Part shown: piece by piece, positions 9,667 through 19,147 of the stretch
Layout: each line of letters begins with the position of its first letter
Numbering within the stretch: the stretch's first letter is position 1
Origin: Aliivibrio sp.
GTDB taxonomy: Bacteria > Pseudomonadota > Gammaproteobacteria > Enterobacterales > Vibrionaceae
Assembly (NCBI GenBank): GCA_024206155.1
Contig: JAAGZR010000455.1
Coordinates: 1-46,830, forward strand
Reading direction: 5' to 3'
Length of the DNA stretch: 46,830 nt
Notes under the pieces: generated by a model
Told to the model about the DNA's origin: nothing
The model's input: the letters and a program-made list of their open reading frames with translations, nothing else
Database searches by the model: none
Position numbers and translations under genes: made by a program

Positions 9667-11031
9667 TTAACCAGTTAGTACCGTATCTTCAGGGTATTTT
9701 ACGCACGATTTTTTTGGTCTGGCTAACATATAGGCTAAAGTTAATGGTCCAATCCGGCCAATGATCATCACGGTAACCATAATAAATTTGCCTATTTCTG
9801 ACAGTTCCGCCGTCAAACCAGCTGTTAAGCCAACTGTAGCAAAAGCAGAAATCACTTCAAACATGACTTTGTCAAAACCAGCCTGCTCAGTAAGCATTAA
9901 GGTAAACATCGCAATAGACAATATCGACCCACTAACCACAATAATAGCCAACGATTTCGTCACGATTGGCCAGCCAACGGTTCTTTTAAACATAACAACG
10001 TGTTTTTTCTGGCGTAAAAATGTCCATGTAGCAGCAGCCGCAACGGTAATCGTCGATACTTTTAAGCCGCCACCGGTAGATGTTGACCCTGCACCAATAA
10101 GCATGAGTATAATCATGATTAACAACGCAGGTTGGGTAAAATGTGTTAAATCTACACTGTTAAAACCAGCAGTACGTGCGCTAGCCGATTGAAAAAAAGC
10201 CGCTAACCATTTATCGCCTGCAGATAATGATGCTAATGTGCTCGGATTATTATATTCGAGCACGTAGAAAAATAGAGTACCAATCAATAATAAGGCTGGT
10301 GTTACAATAATCATTATTTTTGTGTGCAGTTGAAAACGACTAAACCCTCTTGAGCTATTTTTAACTAAATCAACAATAACGGTAAAGCCAAGTCCCCCTC
10401 CAATAAACAAAAACGACAGCGTAAATATAACAAGGGGATCACCAACATACCCTATTAAACTATCTGAGAATAAAGAAAATCCTGCGTTATTAAATGCTGA
10501 TATAGAGTGAAATGCTGCATAAAACAAGCCTTTCGCTAAACCAAAATCAGGTACCCAGCGGAAAGAAAGAATTATCATACCTATAAGCTCAGCAATTAAT
10601 GCAAAACAAATAATACTTTTTATCAACTTACTTAAGTTTACTTTTTTCTCTTGGCCTAATGCTTCTTTAGCTAATGCTTGTTGACGTAAGCTCAAACGCA
10701 AACCAAATACATACAATAGAACGGCTGAAAGTGTCATTTGCCCCAGACCGCCAATCTGCATCAAAAACATTAGTAAAACCTTACCACTAGTCGTAAAGTG
10801 CGTACCAGTATCAACCACCCCTAACCCAGTTACACTTATCGCCGATGTCGCTGTAAATAATGCATCAACGAAACTTAAACCTGAAACAGAAAATACAGGT
10901 AATGTCAGCAATATAGCCGATGGTAATAGAATAGCCAAAAACGAAAAAACTATAATCCTCGGTTCAGACCACTCTTTCGCTTTTGGATTATTCTTTATCG
11001 GAAATAAGCCTCGCTTAGGTATATAACTCAT
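9667..11031 (-). CDS. ktrB: Potassium uptake membrane subunit KtrB (TrkH family)
   Basis: TATSAISVTGLGVVDTGTHFT, SAFNNAGFSLFSD, ARTAGFNSVD and ATVGLTAGLT filter-type loops. ATGA overlap with ktrA. Confidence 0.93.
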   Translation of the reverse strand: MSYIPKRGLFPIKNNPKAKEWSEPRIIVFSFLAILLPSAILLTLPVFSVSGLSFVDALFTATSAISVTGLGVVDTGTHFTTSGKVLLMFLMQIGGLGQMTLSAVLLYVFGLRLSLRQQALAKEALGQEKKVNLSKLIKSIICFALIAELIGMIILSFRWVPDFGLAKGLFYAAFHSISAFNNAGFSLFSDSLIGYVGDPLVIFTLSFLFIGGGLGFTVIVDLVKNSSRGFSRFQLHTKIMIIVTPALLLIGTLFFYVLEYNNPSTLASLSAGDKWLAAFFQSASARTAGFNSVDLTHFTQPALLIMIILMLIGAGSTSTGGGLKVSTITVAAAATWTFLRQKKHVVMFKRTVGWPIVTKSLAIIVVSGSILSIAMFTLMLTEQAGFDKVMFEVISAFATVGLTAGLTAELSEIGKFIMVTVMIIGRIGPLTLAYMLARPKKSCVKYPEDTVLTG

Positions 11032-11690
11032 AAATTTATTAATTTTTTCACTAATTTATCTTCAGGACCGACGATAATTAAAATATCACCGATCTCTAAC
11101 ATTTTGTTATGTTCTGGAGCACTTTCAACCTCAGGGCCACGCTTGATTGCTAAAATCTTCACATCTGACATTTGACAAAAATTAAGCTGATCTAATGTCT
11201 TACCCATATTTTTGCCTCCAATGACAATTTCAGTAATTGCTAGCCCACTGCCTAATTGATTGAATTCGAACACACGGCGATCTAGCATTCTTCTTGCTAT
11301 TCGTATTCCCATATCACGCTCAGGAAGAATAATATGGTCGGCACCAATTTTAGTGAGTATCTTTGCATGAAATTTATCATTCGCTTTTACCCAAACCGTT
11401 TTAACCCCGGCTTCTTTGAGTACCAATGTGGTTAAAATACTTGCGTTAATATCAGAACCAATCGCAACCATTACCATGTCATATTCATCAAGCTTTAATT
11501 CTGCAATGGTTTCTTCATTAGCACAATTGGCTACAACGGCCGTAGACACAAAATCAGTTGCTTTTTTTACTTGCTCTTCATTGATATCTATAGCTAATAC
11601 TTGAGAGCCATATTGATGTAATTCTTCACACACTGTTAATCCAAAACGACCCAAACCAATCACTGCATATTGTTTATTCTCTGCTTTCAT
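11028..11690 (-). CDS. ktrA: Potassium uptake regulatory subunit KtrA (RCK/TrkA-N)
   Basis: YAVIGLGRFGLTVCEEL Rossmann motif; RCK-C C-terminus; directly upstream of ktrB. Confidence 0.93.
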   Translation of the reverse strand: MKAENKQYAVIGLGRFGLTVCEELHQYGSQVLAIDINEEQVKKATDFVSTAVVANCANEETIAELKLDEYDMVMVAIGSDINASILTTLVLKEAGVKTVWVKANDKFHAKILTKIGADHIILPERDMGIRIARRMLDRRVFEFNQLGSGLAITEIVIGGKNMGKTLDQLNFCQMSDVKILAIKRGPEVESAPEHNKMLEIGDILIIVGPEDKLVKKLINL

Positions 11691-11898
11691 CTAATTTACT
11701 CACTAACATTATTACGATACAAAAAATGCGCTTTCTGGATCATCCTCCTACCCACCATCAAGTTCAATCTAATTGAGGCGCTGAAATAAAAAAACTTAAT
11801 CTATGTATTAAAGCTAAGACGAACAGAAGGTTGCGATTGCCTCTTCAGTTTCAACAAATTTAGTTATCAATAGCGAAATTAATCAAGATTCCATGAGA

Positions 11899-11920
11899 AA
11901 ATGTGAGCACAATCTCATGC
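11899..11920 (+). promoter_or_regulatory. Candidate CRP site upstream of deoD
   Basis: AAATGTGA-GCACAA-TCTCATGC: perfect left half-site, partial right half-site, ~105 bp before the start codon. Confidence 0.4.
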
Positions 11921-12024
11921 CACCTTAAAATATAGGCATAAAATAGCCACATATCGAGAAAGATAATTCAACCAATTTAGTTACACCGATTTAATTTTTA
12001 ACATTTCAAACCGGAGACCTTATT

Positions 12025-12735
12025 ATGGCAACCCCACACATTAATGCTCAAGCTGGTGATTTCGCAGAAACTGTTCTTATGCCTGGTGACCCACTTCGCG
12101 CAAAATTCATTGCTGAAAACTTCTTAGAAGACGTAAAGCAAGTATGTGATGTACGTAATATGTTTGGTTACACAGGTACATACAAAGGTAAAAAAGTATC
12201 GGTAATGGGTCACGGTATGGGTATCCCATCATGCTGTATCTATGTTCATGAACTTATCGCAGAATTTGGTGTGAAAAACATAATCCGTGTTGGTAGCTGT
12301 GGCGCAGTTCATGATGACGTTAAGTTAATGGACGTTGTTATAGGTATGGGTGCATCAACTGATTCTAAAGTAAACCGTATCCGTTTTAACAATCACGATT
12401 TCGCAGCAATCGCTGACTTTGGTCTTTTAGAAACAGCGGTAGGCCAAGCTCGTGAATTAAATGTTCCAGTTAAAGTGGGTAATGTTTTCTCTGCTGATCT
12501 TTTCTACTCACCAGAAGCTGATCTATTCGACAAAATGGAAAAATTAGGCATTTTAGGTGTTGATATGGAAGCGGCTGGCATTTATGGTGTAGCCGCTGAC
12601 TTAGGCGCTAAAGCATTGACTATCCTAACAGTTTCTGACCATATCAAGCGTGGTGAGAAACTAAGTTCTGAAGACCGTCAAAAATCATTTAATGACATGA
12701 TGACAGTTGCGCTAGAAACAGCAATCAAACTGTAA
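12025..12735 (+). CDS. deoD: Purine nucleoside phosphorylase, DeoD type
   Basis: [34 protein letters not shown] and [28 protein letters not shown]. Confidence 0.98.
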   Translation: MATPHINAQAGDFAETVLMPGDPLRAKFIAENFLEDVKQVCDVRNMFGYTGTYKGKKVSVMGHGMGIPSCCIYVHELIAEFGVKNIIRVGSCGAVHDDVKLMDVVIGMGASTDSKVNRIRFNNHDFAAIADFGLLETAVGQARELNVPVKVGNVFSADLFYSPEADLFDKMEKLGILGVDMEAAGIYGVAADLGAKALTILTVSDHIKRGEKLSSEDRQKSFNDMMTVALETAIKL

Positions 12736-12742
12736 TTATGCT

Positions 12743-12763
12743 GCGCCAGATAAACTCTGGCGC
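12743..12763 (+). terminator. Stem-loop between deoD and the next gene
   Basis: GCGCCAG-ATAAACT-CTGGCGC; no strong U-tract, so possibly an attenuator or processing hairpin. Confidence 0.5.
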
Positions 12764-12786
12764 TCTCTATCTATAAGGGGTGATTA

Positions 12787-14256
12787 GTGCCGACCGAAAA
12801 ACTGCCGTTGGCTGCTAAAGGGTTACAACTCAATTTTTGTAAAACATTGGCGTGTGACAATTTTGGTGATAGCGATGAACAATATTATTTAGTTCAACGC
12901 ACTAACCCTAAGCGACCGGCATTAGTTTGTCGGAAATGTGGCGCTTTTCCTCCCTTAATCAATAATAATGAAGTATTGAATGAACTGGCTCGTCAGCATG
13001 CCGTTCAATCTCACTCTCTACCTTCTTGTAATAATTCAAGCTGTGACCATTTTGGTCTTGATGTACTAACGCATCGAGAGTTTTATCATGCCTTTGGTTA
13101 CAGTGGTGATCGTCAACGCTACCGTTGTAAAACCTGTGCATCTACTTTTGTGGATAAATGGTCAGGAGAAAACCAAAAAAGCCCTATTCAGCAAAAGATT
13201 TTAGGATTTTTATTTACTGGATATTCCGTGCGTGAAATTTGCCGTCGACTGGATATAAATCCTAAAACCTTTTACGATCATATTAATCAAATAGCGAATC
13301 GATGCCGTCGTCATATGTCTCTGTTTGATGCTCGATTACAGCACGACAGAACCGAAATTCAACTCGCTTCGAATTCGACCTCATTACAACCAATAAGTAA
13401 CAATGGCGTATTTTGGTATGCCAGTGCTGAAATGAATTCGGGTTATGTCATTGCACAACATATTAATTACTCAGAATGTGATTCACCTGGAACACAATCT
13501 GACCATGACCCTTTTCAGGATAATGCACAATTTTTACCAACCGCTTTTATTGGAGAAGCGAACTCTCAAAGCTCAGTGGTAGAGCAATCTATTTTTAAGC
13601 GTGTTGATGCCAAGTATCAAGAAATATTTGCAAGAGCAAATGTGGAAGACCCTCTAGGAAACTACGTGTCGCTAAATTATCCATCTAAAGGGGCATTAAT
13701 TAGACCTCCGTATACCTCCTATGCACATTTTTTAGAGATCCAACAAGCCTTTTCTCATTGTGAATCTATTGAAATATATATGCCTCAAGAACCAATGTTA
13801 CGTTCGGCTACAATGTCAGTGTTTTTACAACGAATTACAGAAAATAGCATTGATTTAATATACGTAGCCCAAGATGCTCAATTCCCACTAGAACAGAGCG
13901 GGGAAAAAATTGATATTCACCTTGTTGGTTGGTGGAGAGACCGCTGGGCTTTTACTGAATTAAATGGTTTACACAAAGGTATTTGTCACTTAAACGGAGC
14001 AGAGAATAATGAAGTCTACTGGCTAAAACGTGCATCAACTGCTGCTGCCGCTGAGTATCAAGCTCGATTTTATAGCCAGTTTACTACGCTCGTGAATGAA
14101 CCAAGACGCAAATTACGCCCTGCCAGCCTTCTTCCACTACTCGATATTTTCAGAGCGTGGCATAATCTCTGTCATCAGGATAAACTTGGCACTACGCCAG
14201 CACAAAAGCTTGGGTTGATATCTAAACCAATCACTCTTGCTGAATTATTAAGTTAG
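12787..14256 (+). CDS. Transposase-like Zn-ribbon/HTH protein, possibly domesticated
   Basis: GTG start. Cys pairs CKTLACDNFG, CRKCG, CNNSSCDHFG, CKTC; HTH VREICRRLDINPKTFYDHI; C-terminus FRAWHNLCHQDKLGTTPAQKLGL resembles transposase ends. Confidence 0.75.
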   Translation: MPTEKLPLAAKGLQLNFCKTLACDNFGDSDEQYYLVQRTNPKRPALVCRKCGAFPPLINNNEVLNELARQHAVQSHSLPSCNNSSCDHFGLDVLTHREFYHAFGYSGDRQRYRCKTCASTFVDKWSGENQKSPIQQKILGFLFTGYSVREICRRLDINPKTFYDHINQIANRCRRHMSLFDARLQHDRTEIQLASNSTSLQPISNNGVFWYASAEMNSGYVIAQHINYSECDSPGTQSDHDPFQDNAQFLPTAFIGEANSQSSVVEQSIFKRVDAKYQEIFARANVEDPLGNYVSLNYPSKGALIRPPYTSYAHFLEIQQAFSHCESIEIYMPQEPMLRSATMSVFLQRITENSIDLIYVAQDAQFPLEQSGEKIDIHLVGWWRDRWAFTELNGLHKGICHLNGAENNEVYWLKRASTAAAAEYQARFYSQFTTLVNEPRRKLRPASLLPLLDIFRAWHNLCHQDKLGTTPAQKLGLISKPITLAELLS

Positions 14257-14266
14257 GACCATTTGC

Positions 14267-15244
14267 ATGACCTTATTGCCTTCACAAGATCAAACTGAAA
14301 ACACAGATATGCTGACTGAAATTGCGATTCTTTATTACCAAGAAGGAGCAACTCAGGAAGAGATATCGAAAAAATTTGGTTTATCTCGCGCAAAAGTAGG
14401 CCGGATGCTAAGAAAAGCACGAGAAGAAGGCATTGTCGAAATTACCGTAAAATTTCACCCAGTCTATAGTGCGCAACTAGAACAAAAATTGGTTGAGAAA
14501 TTCAATCTAAAACGCGCCCTTATTTCATTAGATCAACCAAATACAAATGAACAACGTAAACAGGTGGCTGCTTTAGTCAGTTCATATTTAAACAATAACT
14601 TACAAGATGATATGGCGGTCGCTGTTGGCCAAGGACAAAATGTCGCTGCAGTTGCTGCTCACGCTGGTATTGTCTCTCATCGTAATGCTCGATTCGTCTC
14701 TGCTATTGGTGGGACTCATCGCAGCGGTGACATTATTAATGCTGACCATATTTGCCGTCGTTTAGCGAAAAAATACGGAGGCAGCAGTGAAACTCTTTAT
14801 GCGCCTGCTTATGTTAATGACCCAAATCTTCGCTCAGCCTTTATGGAGCATACCACCATCAAAGAAACCTTAAACCAAGCACGTAAAGCCGAGTTTGCTT
14901 TAGTGGGTATTGGTGACATGGATGAAAATAGTCATATGGTTAAGCTAGGGTTTTTCACTCCTAAGGAGTTTGTAGAAGCAAGATTAAATGATGGTATTGT
15001 CGGTGACATTGGTGGTTTTGATTTCTTTAAGTTAGATGGCACAAACGCAGATACATTAATGCGTGGCCGTGTAATCGGGCTTGAAATGAAAGATCTCAGT
15101 CAAATCTCAAATGTCATCGCCATGGCCAGTGAAAGCCGTAAGGCACTCTCTATTATGGGTGCGTTAAGAACTGGTGTAATTGATGTTCTTGCTACCAGTG
15201 TTAGTTGCGCAATGGCATTGTTAAACCTTGCTGAAAATGAATAA
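14267..15244 (+). CDS. SorC/DeoR-family sugar-binding transcriptional regulator
   Basis: HTH LYYQEGATQEEISKKFGLSRAKVGRMLRKAREEGIVEI and a SorC-type effector domain. Confidence 0.92.
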   Translation: MTLLPSQDQTENTDMLTEIAILYYQEGATQEEISKKFGLSRAKVGRMLRKAREEGIVEITVKFHPVYSAQLEQKLVEKFNLKRALISLDQPNTNEQRKQVAALVSSYLNNNLQDDMAVAVGQGQNVAAVAAHAGIVSHRNARFVSAIGGTHRSGDIINADHICRRLAKKYGGSSETLYAPAYVNDPNLRSAFMEHTTIKETLNQARKAEFALVGIGDMDENSHMVKLGFFTPKEFVEARLNDGIVGDIGGFDFFKLDGTNADTLMRGRVIGLEMKDLSQISNVIAMASESRKALSIMGALRTGVIDVLATSVSCAMALLNLAENE

Positions 15245-15364
15245 GAAGAAACACTTTCTTTCCTTTTTAGCTGGATCACATATCCGAAAAATAGTTGGTG
15301 ACTTCAATAGATTAGTGGATATATTGAACTAATAAGGCAGGTAATTTACAAGGAAGGGATAGCG

Positions 15365-16828
15365 GTGAAATACTCTAATCATAAGATCATTTCTAACCTA
15401 AAAGCACTAGAATTGATCGTCGGAGACGATCCCTCAAATAAACTGAAAGAAGCCAAGTACCAATTCGAACTCTCAGAAAAAATTCATTTCAAATACGGTG
15501 CAGCATACTCCAAATTAATTATTTCTATCGCTCATTGGCATTTAATGGATTATCACGCTGGCTTTAAGGTGGCAAAAGAAGTATTACAGCTTCAGCAAGA
15601 ACTTGAAAATGATAATTTACTCCCACTGATTTTGCATACTTTAGCCTTACATTCCTGGGGACAAGCAAAACTTTTCTCTGCACAACAATACTGGATAAAA
15701 GCATTAGAGCAATCGTCTCTTATTGGAAATCATGAGATTGAGATCGAAGCATTAATAGGCCTTGGCAATACCTGGCGCATGACAAACTGTCTTGAACAAG
15801 CAAATTCAACCCATAATATTGCTGCAGAGCGAGCCAATTATTATCGTATGCCTCATTTAGAAGCTAAAGCTTATATTCTACAAGCTTGGGATAATTACTT
15901 ACTATGCGATTACCAAGCAATGCTGCCGATTTTGTTCAAAGCAGAGAAGTTGCTAAAAGACAGCTCTAATTTGACTTGGAAGGCTGAAATCTATGACTTT
16001 CGAGGCCTTGCTTTTCTCGGTTTAGACGATCTTGATTCGGCGCAAAATTGTTGTAGCTTAGCCAATCAACTTGCGATTCAGCATGATCTTACATGGATGA
16101 AAGCGCATTCTGCCATTAGTCTAGCTCGAATCGCTTCAGCTCAATCTCATTTCACCTTAGCTTATCAGTTATTAACTGACGCGGAAGTCATCGCTCAGAA
16201 ATTTGACAAAGGGGAACTGCGTTCTCAAATTTGCCTTGAACAATCTAGGATAGCTGAACTGACTCAAAATTTTGAGCTCGCTCTATATTCTTATAAACGC
16301 TATCGTCAATATGAAATTGCATTAATACAAGAGCAGTCAAGTTCTTTAGGCCGTGATAAAACCAGCACTTCAAAAGAACGGTTGAATATTCGAGCAAAAA
16401 ATTTAATTCAGCGCATCGAAATGCAGTTAAAATTCAACTCAATGTCATCGCTTACCTATTTATTGCCACGAGAGAAATGGCATGCGCACCTTAAATCAAT
16501 ATTCACAAATGTATTATCTGATGAATATCATTTAATTACGATAACTGACCCTTCAGAAGATAAAATAAATAACCTTATGTTGTTAGGTCATCATTATTGT
16601 AAACACGGCGATAGTATTACTCGTTTAAATAATACTGAGATTGCTATTCTTATCAACGAAAATAAAAGTAAGTCTCAAGATATCGCGCATTCAATATCAA
16701 CGCTGCTGTCAACTTACCCTTGGTCTCGTTACTCACTAAATGTTTCAATACCATCAGTTACACATTTTAGTTTGCATGAATTAAATCATCACGCAACATT
16801 ATCCCAAATGCAAATGGAGATCGTATAG
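15365..16828 (+). CDS. TPR protein with a degenerate GGDEF-like C-terminus
   Basis: GTG start. Multiple TPR-like helices, then LTYLLPREKWHAHL...DSITRLNNTEIAILINE in the position of RYGGEEFAILL. Confidence 0.7.
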   Translation: MKYSNHKIISNLKALELIVGDDPSNKLKEAKYQFELSEKIHFKYGAAYSKLIISIAHWHLMDYHAGFKVAKEVLQLQQELENDNLLPLILHTLALHSWGQAKLFSAQQYWIKALEQSSLIGNHEIEIEALIGLGNTWRMTNCLEQANSTHNIAAERANYYRMPHLEAKAYILQAWDNYLLCDYQAMLPILFKAEKLLKDSSNLTWKAEIYDFRGLAFLGLDDLDSAQNCCSLANQLAIQHDLTWMKAHSAISLARIASAQSHFTLAYQLLTDAEVIAQKFDKGELRSQICLEQSRIAELTQNFELALYSYKRYRQYEIALIQEQSSSLGRDKTSTSKERLNIRAKNLIQRIEMQLKFNSMSSLTYLLPREKWHAHLKSIFTNVLSDEYHLITITDPSEDKINNLMLLGHHYCKHGDSITRLNNTEIAILINENKSKSQDIAHSISTLLSTYPWSRYSLNVSIPSVTHFSLHELNHHATLSQMQMEIV

Positions 16829-18411
16829 TGGATAATCTGTTAACTCGCATTTCATCCAAAGGAATAGACTTAATGGCACTTAGCTCTCAGCAGTCATTAA
16901 TGCTCTGGCACTATGTTGTTGATGAATTTGCGGAGTCTGATACTGAAAAAGCATATGCTCTACTTATGTGCTCTGAATTTGAAGTTGAATTCAATCAAAC
17001 ACAAAAAAGCATACAGCATTTACAGCGGGCTTTATTACTTTTATCTCTACCTAATAATATTGATCTAATTTTACAGATCTACTCTTCTCTCAGTTATAGA
17101 TATACTGATATTGGAGAATACCAATCTGCTCTAGATAGCTTATATTCTCTTTCTAAACTTGCTGTTGATTTTGGAGATAATGAGTTTTATATTCAATCAA
17201 TTTTAGGGATAGGTAATTTATGCTCTATATATGGCGACCATTTAAAAGCGTTACGTTACTATCAAAAAATAGAATCATTAAGTAAAAGCATACAAAGTAA
17301 TAACCTTTCATTACGTTATCGGCTATATATTGTGGCTTGTTTATTAGATCTTAATAGGTTATCAAAGGCAAGGCAGTTATTAAATGAGTGCCATGTTATT
17401 AAATATGTATCTGACGATCTCCAACTAGTGATGCAGGTACAATTGTATTCAGCTAAATTACTTCGATTGCAAAATAAACCTCAAACGGCATTAGATGCAT
17501 TAATTGTATTTCGTAAAGAAAATATAAACCTAGATTCGTTTCCATGGTTAAACAAACTCTTTTCTATTGAGGCATCCTATTGCCTTATTCAATTGCAACG
17601 CGGAGAGTTAGCAGATGTTTTAATAACTAATCAATTAAAGCGAACAAAAAAATATTCGCAAGGTTATTATATCCGCCAATTATTAGATGTAAAAAGTGAT
17701 GCGCTTGCAAGCTGTCATAACTTTTCAGCAGCACTTGAATGCGAAAAAGAAGCACATCAACTTACTGTTGATATAGTTAAATACTTCCCTATCAATGAAC
17801 TTGGCGGGCATGCTTTACGCCGCTTAACTCGCTTAGAGCTACAATTGCGTTTAAATATATCTGAATCTGAAAACATCAAACTCAAAAAAGTATCAGATGA
17901 ACAAAAAGATACGGTAGCTAAATTGCAAAAAGATGTATTCCACGACAGTTTAACCAAACTATTTAATCATCGCTGGTATAAATCAACTTTTGCTAACGAG
18001 ATTAAGCCGAAACTAGCAACCTATCAACTTCTTGTCGTTGATATCGATAATTTTAAATCTATCAATGATGAATACTCTCACCTTACTGGTGACGTTGTAC
18101 TTAAGTTGGTTGCACAAATAATTGAAGAATCATCAGGCTCTAATAATTATGCCTTACGATACGGTGGTGAAGAGTTTATCATCATTGTTACTTCAAATAA
18201 TCGACAATACGGCAAAGAAATTGCAGATCGCTGCCGCTTAGCTATTTCTGAGTTTGATTGGAACGAAACCTTGCATGATAGGCTTGTTACTGTAAGCATA
18301 GGTATGACGGTATGCCAGCGTAATGAAGATATAAATACAACCTTCCTACGAGCAGACAAAGCATTATACCAAGCTAAGCGCTCAGGAAAAAATAGAGTTT
18401 GTATTTACTAA
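16828..18411 (+). CDS. TPR-containing diguanylate cyclase (GGEEF)
   Basis: HDSLTKLFNHRWYKSTF...LLVVDIDNFKSINDEYSHLTGDVVL...ALRYGGEEFIIIV...VSIGMTV...ADKALYQAKRSGKNRV. GTG start overlaps the previous TAG stop by one base. Confidence 0.95.
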   Translation: MDNLLTRISSKGIDLMALSSQQSLMLWHYVVDEFAESDTEKAYALLMCSEFEVEFNQTQKSIQHLQRALLLLSLPNNIDLILQIYSSLSYRYTDIGEYQSALDSLYSLSKLAVDFGDNEFYIQSILGIGNLCSIYGDHLKALRYYQKIESLSKSIQSNNLSLRYRLYIVACLLDLNRLSKARQLLNECHVIKYVSDDLQLVMQVQLYSAKLLRLQNKPQTALDALIVFRKENINLDSFPWLNKLFSIEASYCLIQLQRGELADVLITNQLKRTKKYSQGYYIRQLLDVKSDALASCHNFSAALECEKEAHQLTVDIVKYFPINELGGHALRRLTRLELQLRLNISESENIKLKKVSDEQKDTVAKLQKDVFHDSLTKLFNHRWYKSTFANEIKPKLATYQLLVVDIDNFKSINDEYSHLTGDVVLKLVAQIIEESSGSNNYALRYGGEEFIIIVTSNNRQYGKEIADRCRLAISEFDWNETLHDRLVTVSIGMTVCQRNEDINTTFLRADKALYQAKRSGKNRVCIY

Positions 18412-18434
18412 AAAGTAATATACACCAAAACTAA

Positions 18435-18460
18435 AAAAGCCAGCATTCATGCTGGCTTTT
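18435..18460. terminator. Terminator hairpin
   Basis: AAAAGCCAGCAT/ATGCTGGCTTTT. Confidence 0.88.
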
Positions 18461-18477
18461 ATTTATTAATGAAATAC

Positions 18478-18669
18478 TTATCTATATAGACCAAGATCTT
18501 TTTGTAAGTGTTCCGATAAATCTGTGGTGTAATGTGTCGATGTTGTTTGGCCTTTACCAAATAAAACATCCACAAAATGAGCAATCAATCCTTTGATATT
18601 TACTGAGTAGGCCTTCTTATCCAAAGAAGAAGTAGCGATGGTATTAACGTTCATTGCTGCTTGTGCCAT
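18478..18669 (-). CDS. Small protein with DUF1127-like C-terminal motif
   Basis: 63 aa; C-terminus LSEHLQKDLGLYR resembles the DUF1127 LSDHxLKDIGL pattern; own terminator downstream. Confidence 0.55.
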   Translation of the reverse strand: MAQAAMNVNTIATSSLDKKAYSVNIKGLIAHFVDVLFGKGQTTSTHYTTDLSEHLQKDLGLYR

Positions 18670-18961
18670 GATTGCCTCACTTAAAAGTTATTTTCGATTA
18701 GATGAGTTGATTTTAAGACTAATTTCACTGCTCAAAAAATGACTTTTTCTCTAAACCAACATTAGTTTTTCTAATGTAAAAGTTACATATAAATGCAATC
18801 AAAATAACTGCATATAAAATCATAATGTACAATTAGTTTGAATACTCAGTCACTAAATAAGAAAATAAAGCGGTTAGAGATGAATATATTATTTCATATG
18901 TTTCTAAATTGTTAACTGTGATAAATCCCAGCTACATTAGTTCTATTAACCTAATGTAATA

Positions 18962-18986
18962 AGGCCCCCTATAAATTAGAGGGCCT
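18962..18986 (-). terminator. Terminator-like hairpin after the 29-aa ORF
   Basis: AGGCCC...GGGCCT stem. Confidence 0.65.
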
Positions 18987-18991
18987 CATTA

Positions 18992-19081
18992 TTATCCAGA
19001 GAATTGGACAAAGTAAGCAATAACGGCCCAAGCAGAAAACCACGCTACGACCAAAAGTTTATCGGATAAATCACCATCCAT
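18992..19081 (-). CDS. 29-aa predicted single-TM microprotein (not in ORF track)
   Basis: ATG GAT GGT GAT TTA TCC ... TCT GGA TAA = MDGDLSDKLLVVAWFSAWAVIAYFVQFSG. Hydrophobic helix, terminator directly downstream, weak AGG Shine-Dalgarno. Confidence 0.5.
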   Translation of the reverse strand: MDGDLSDKLLVVAWFSAWAVIAYFVQFSG

Positions 19082-19147
19082 ACAAAAACCTATTAATTAA
19101 TTCAAATTTAATCATCTCATTTGAATTAAAAGCAAAGCTCATGCCAA

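Noticed and set aside
9761-10192. 143-aa plus-strand ORF
   Set aside because: Antisense of ktrB coding sequence; reads as the complement of a conserved membrane protein.
15365-18411. Possible single gene split by a frameshift (TPR + TPR-GGDEF)
   Set aside because: Both ORFs have their own complete TPR and C-terminal domains and a tidy stop/start overlap, so two coupled genes fit better.
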